DNA of 43,023 nucleotides, taken from contig JALSOK010000066.1 in assembly GCA_026986535.1 (NCBI GenBank), forward strand, positions 1 to 43,023. The letters are read 5' to 3'. How positions within the stretch are numbered: the stretch's first letter is position 1; every line of letters begins with the position of its first letter. Of this stretch, positions 38,358 through 43,023 are shown one piece after another. Origin of the DNA: Caldifarciminota bacterium (GTDB lineage: Bacteria > Hydrothermota > Hydrothermia > LBFQ01 > DSFT01). A program made the position numbers and the translations under genes. Under the pieces are notes generated by a model. The model did not search any database and was not told where the DNA came from. It saw nothing but the letters and a program-made list of their open reading frames with translations.

Positions 38358-38589
38358 AACTGAAGGCCACCTCTATGGCCGATTTCCAGTCGTATCCTTC
38401 CTCCACCAGATGTCTTACATGAAGGACTCTGCTCATCAGAACTCCAGGGGATTCCCCCTCCACGAAGTGCTCCAGAATGAAGCCCAGGATATGCTCATAA
38501 AAGTCAAGGGCCTCATCGTCTGACATGGAATCGGTAAAGCCCTCATCCTCGAAAAGGGCTTCCATGATTCTGGAAAGTTCCGGTGTCAT
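38332..38589 (-). CDS. Hypothetical small acidic protein
   Basis: 85-aa ORF overlapping the PLD gene and following the M23 gene. Confidence 0.55.
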   Translation of the reverse strand: MTPELSRIMEALFEDEGFTDSMSDDEALDFYEHILGFILEHFVEGESPGVLMSRVLHVRHLVEEGYDWKSAIEVAFSYGKTEDQV

Positions 38590-38595
38590 GGGCTA

Positions 38596-39477
38596 TCAAT
38601 CGTAAACCACTTCTCCGAGAATGATGAACCTCTTCGGATTCATCGGAACGCCGTCTTTCATGACCTCATAGTGGAGATGGGGACCGGTGGAGCGTCCGGA
38701 ATTTCCAACCCGCGCAATCATATCACCCCTCTGAACCCTCTGCCCCACCCTGACAAGACTCTCGGACAGATGGGCATACCGGGTGATGTATCTGTCTCCA
38801 TGCTTGATTTCGACGGTAAGTCCGTATCCATTCCTGATTCCCACGAAGGTCACAATTCCATCGGCAGGAGCATATACCGGAGTTCCAATGGGCGCTGAGA
38901 TATCCAGACCCTCGTGAAACTTGATCCTTCCGGTAAACGGATCCCTCCGGTACCCGAATCCCGATGTCATATAACCATAGGAGGGCAGTATCGAGGGGGT
39001 GTATTTGAGCTCTTCCTGCTTCTGGCGCAGGAGCTTCTTCAGGTTCTGCAGGTCCCTGTATTCCATCCGCACGAGGTTCTTTATGGCGTATAGTTCATTC
39101 TTCAGCGTATCCCTGTCTATATAACCTCCCATTCCCATGTACTTCACATCTTCGGGAACTTCGGGCAGTCCCATGGCAAGACGCAGTTGATTATTGATCT
39201 CGAACATACTGTCCATCCGTGCCCTGAGGAAAGCGATCTCCCTGCCCAGGTGCTCCATCTTTTCCCTGAGGGAGCGGTTCTCCGACCTCAGAGATGAATT
39301 TTCCACCCTGAGAAGGGACCACCTGAGTATTCCCGAAAAGGAAAGGAGAACTCCAGCCAGTATAAAACCCGAGAAAATGGAAAATAGAATAAACCCCTTC
39401 CAGGTTATCACGAACTCCCTATCGACACCGGAGCCGTTGTAGATTCTGATGCGAAATAATTCTTTCTTTCTCGGCAT
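38596..39477 (-). CDS. M23 family metallopeptidase (murein hydrolase-like)
   Basis: N-terminal TM and coiled-coil, then MTSGFGYRRDPFTGRIKFHEGLDISAPIGTPVYAPADGIVTFVG and STGPHLHYEVMKDG. Confidence 0.95.
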   Translation of the reverse strand: MPRKKELFRIRIYNGSGVDREFVITWKGFILFSIFSGFILAGVLLSFSGILRWSLLRVENSSLRSENRSLREKMEHLGREIAFLRARMDSMFEINNQLRLAMGLPEVPEDVKYMGMGGYIDRDTLKNELYAIKNLVRMEYRDLQNLKKLLRQKQEELKYTPSILPSYGYMTSGFGYRRDPFTGRIKFHEGLDISAPIGTPVYAPADGIVTFVGIRNGYGLTVEIKHGDRYITRYAHLSESLVRVGQRVQRGDMIARVGNSGRSTGPHLHYEVMKDGVPMNPKRFIILGEVVYD

Positions 39478-39498
39478 CTGAACATCCAAATTTTAAAG

Positions 39499-39520
39499 GC
39501 GGGGGGAACCACACCCCCGC
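39499..39520 (-). terminator. Hairpin GCGGGGG-N8-CCCCCGC after groEL
   Basis: Follows the groEL stop on the minus strand. Confidence 0.45.
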
Positions 39521-39541
39521 ATCCCCATGGAAGATTTCAGT

Positions 39542-41188
<1,647 letters not shown>

Positions 41189-41479
41189 TTACTCTTCGAC
41201 TACTCCAAGTATTTCATCTTCCCTCATGATGAGGTACTTCTTATCCTCTATCTCCACTTCGGTTCCGGCGTACTTGGAGAAGATCACCACATCGCCTTCC
41301 TTCACATCTACGGGTATGACCTTTCCATCCTCCGTCTTCCTGCCGGGCCCAACAGCGATGACCTTACCCTTCTGGGGCTTTTCCTTTGCGGTATCCGGAA
41401 TTATGATTCCGCCCTTCTTCACTTCCTCTTCCTCTATCCTTTCGACCACAACCCTGTCGGCAAGAGGTCTTATCTTCAT
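41189..41479 (-). CDS. groES: Co-chaperonin GroES
   Basis: [84 protein letters not shown]. Confidence 0.99.
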   Translation of the reverse strand: MKIRPLADRVVVERIEEEEVKKGGIIIPDTAKEKPQKGKVIAVGPGRKTEDGKVIPVDVKEGDVVIFSKYAGTEVEIEDKKYLIMREDEILGVVEE

Positions 41480-41649
41480 GGCTTCACCTCCTGTTTTGGA
41501 GTACCTCCGATTGCCCTAAAATTTTAAAGGGAGGTTAACTTTTTATGCAACATGTTAAGTTCCGAAACCCGGGCCGCAATGAAAACGCCATGATCCCCAT
41601 GGATTTGCCCGCAGGACTCATGCTTCTCCAGATTCGTTTTCCAGAGCGG

Positions 41650-41678
41650 AATTTTACAATTCGCCCCATTGTAAAATT
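41650..41678. repeat. Perfect 11-bp inverted repeat AATTTTACAAT-N7-ATTGTAAAATT containing the -10-like element
   Basis: Arms 41650-41660 and 41668-41678 are exact reverse complements. Confidence 0.8.
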
Positions 41679-41684
41679 TGAAAC

Positions 41685-42182
41685 ATGCCGCTGAGTGCCC
41701 TCATCATATCCCAGATTCAGCTCCAGCCGGTGGAGCCACCCGGAAGCCCTGGACCCGAAAGGGCGTCCGGCACTGCAATGGAGTCTCCATCCCGCTCCCC
41801 CTCGAGATTCCCCCTGTTCCAGGGAGGGGAAAAGCTGAACCACATGATAGACAGCCTCATCAGGATGGGCTTTCACCCCGTGAGGAGCAACGATTACGCA
41901 GTGGGAAGTCTCCAGTGGAGGATAGACATGTCCGCAAAGGGCTACAGGGTGCAGGAATATAGAGCGCAGGGCGTGAGGGAAGTAGTGCAGAGTCTCGATA
42001 TGGAGACCGGAAGGAAGGAGCTCATAAGCACGGACCCGATGGACATATCCCTCATTGTGGTCCGGGACACGGGGAACAGCATAGTGGAAGCCTACCTGAT
42101 ACGCAGAATCCTGCACCGCTACAGGACCGGAGAAACCGGAACGACCACCATAATCGAGAAGTTCGTCAGGAATCCGGATTGA
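41685..42182 (+). CDS. Hypothetical protein with Pro/Ser-rich N-terminal linker
   Basis: 165-aa ORF. ATG 7 nt after TAAAAT; followed by a terminator-like hairpin at 42184-42202. Confidence 0.6.
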   Translation: MPLSALIISQIQLQPVEPPGSPGPERASGTAMESPSRSPSRFPLFQGGEKLNHMIDSLIRMGFHPVRSNDYAVGSLQWRIDMSAKGYRVQEYRAQGVREVVQSLDMETGRKELISTDPMDISLIVVRDTGNSIVEAYLIRRILHRYRTGETGTTTIIEKFVRNPD

Positions 42183-42183
42183 A

Positions 42184-42202
42184 GAGGGGAACACCTCCCC
42201 TC
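42184..42202. terminator. Bidirectional hairpin GAGGGGA-ACACC-TCCCCTC
   Basis: Between convergent gene ends; overlaps the nrdJ stop codon. Confidence 0.5.
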
Positions 42203-43023
42203 AGTCGCAAACCGAATATCCACAGCTCAGACAGTAAGTGGAGCAGTTGGCTATCATCTTGGCTTTCCCCCCTTTGATGAGGGTCCTGTTTCCGCATACC
42301 GGACAGATCTCCGCATCCGTCAGAAGGTCCTTCATCTGCTCGGATCCCAAATCCAGATTTACCTGTATGGAAGGGGACTTCTCTCCGGTTCCTCTGGAAG
42401 CACCCGGAGTTCCAGCGACAGGAGAAATCTCCCCGATGTTTCCCTGCTCATCGACGAATGTGAAGGTCAGATTGGTAAGCTCCCCCCGTGCATCGAAGTT
42501 TCCATTCTTCACCCCATCGAGGAAGAGCTTCAGGGCCAGACCCAGGACAGCGGGCTCCGAAGGAATATAGTAGCCCCTGTACATGTAGCCCTGCCCCTGA
42601 ATTTCCTTGACCTTGAAGAGGTTCTCCACTATGAACCTGGGATCATCGCCGGTTACAGAAGTTCTGCGAAGGACCGCAGAAATCATCATGGCGAGGGCGG
42701 TGCTCCATTCCAGTCCCACCATATCGGAGCTGTGGGCGAATATCTCGAAGGGCCTCCCCTCCTCATCCTCATTCACAGTCACATACCACTTCCTGCCCTT
42801 GTACTTAATCTTGTATGTAACCCCCTTCACGGCAAAGGGCCTCGCCTTCTTCACAGGCCGGGCGGGCTGGAGGGGCTCCGCCTCCCTGGAAACCTCCTCT
42901 TCCTTCTTCTCCTCTTTCTCCTTATCAGCTATTAGGACCCCTTCTCTCGACCCTTCCCTGTATATGGTGATGCCCTTCGTTCCTTCCTTCCAGGCCATAA
43001 AGTACAGCTCCTTCACCGTATCC
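42201..43023 (-). CDS. nrdJ: Adenosylcobalamin-dependent (class II) ribonucleotide reductase, C-terminal part (5' end beyond window)
   Basis: ELYFMAWKEGTKGITIYREGSREGVLI and a C-terminal Zn-ribbon CPVCGNRTLIKGGKAKMIANCSTYCLSCGYSVCD. Frame runs to the window edge. Confidence 0.85.
   Translation of the reverse strand, partial: DTVKELYFMAWKEGTKGITIYREGSREGVLIADKEKEEKKEEEVSREAEPLQPARPVKKARPFAVKGVTYKIKYKGRKWYVTVNEDEEGRPFEIFAHSSDMVGLEWSTALAMMISAVLRRTSVTGDDPRFIVENLFKVKEIQGQGYMYRGYYIPSEPAVLGLALKLFLDGVKNGNFDARGELTNLTFTFVDEQGNIGEISPVAGTPGASRGTGEKSPSIQVNLDLGSEQMKDLLTDAEICPVCGNRTLIKGGKAKMIANCSTYCLSCGYSVCD

Overview
This 43 kb window is densely coded and about 55% GC by eye. It looks like a chromosomal housekeeping region of an uncultured, probably thermophilic bacterium. 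I see no prophage, IS element, CRISPR array or defence island. Recognisable genes include dapF (5'-truncated), a GDPD, an arginase-family protein, lepB, trmB, a polyprenyl-phosphate sugar transferase plus galE, an acyl-CoA ligase, a divergent priA, glyA, korA/korB, uvrA, a membrane pyrophosphatase, pth, rplY, prs, a NodU-type carbamoyltransferase, an enoyl-ACP reductase, ccmA/ccmB-like genes, recA with a DUF3276 gene, dcd, pgpA, a PLD protein, an M23 peptidase, groEL/groES and a B12-dependent ribonucleotide reductase (3' part). There are four tRNAs: Val-TAC, Val-CAC, Ala-TGC and Ala-CGC. The most notable structure is a recurrent TTTAAAATTT (-10-like TAnnnT) element. It sits 6-13 nt before many start codons and 12-15 nt before all four tRNAs, which implies widespread leaderless transcription. 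Anchoring on it exposes a frameshifted acyltransferase, a decayed exported-protein gene, a 14-aa leaderless ORF and an inverted-repeat promoter. Other points are a PriA with eroded helicase motifs, an apparent ATT start codon for galE, and a hairpin that hides the pth TTG start at the rplY stop. No self-contained new multi-gene system is demonstrable from sequence alone.
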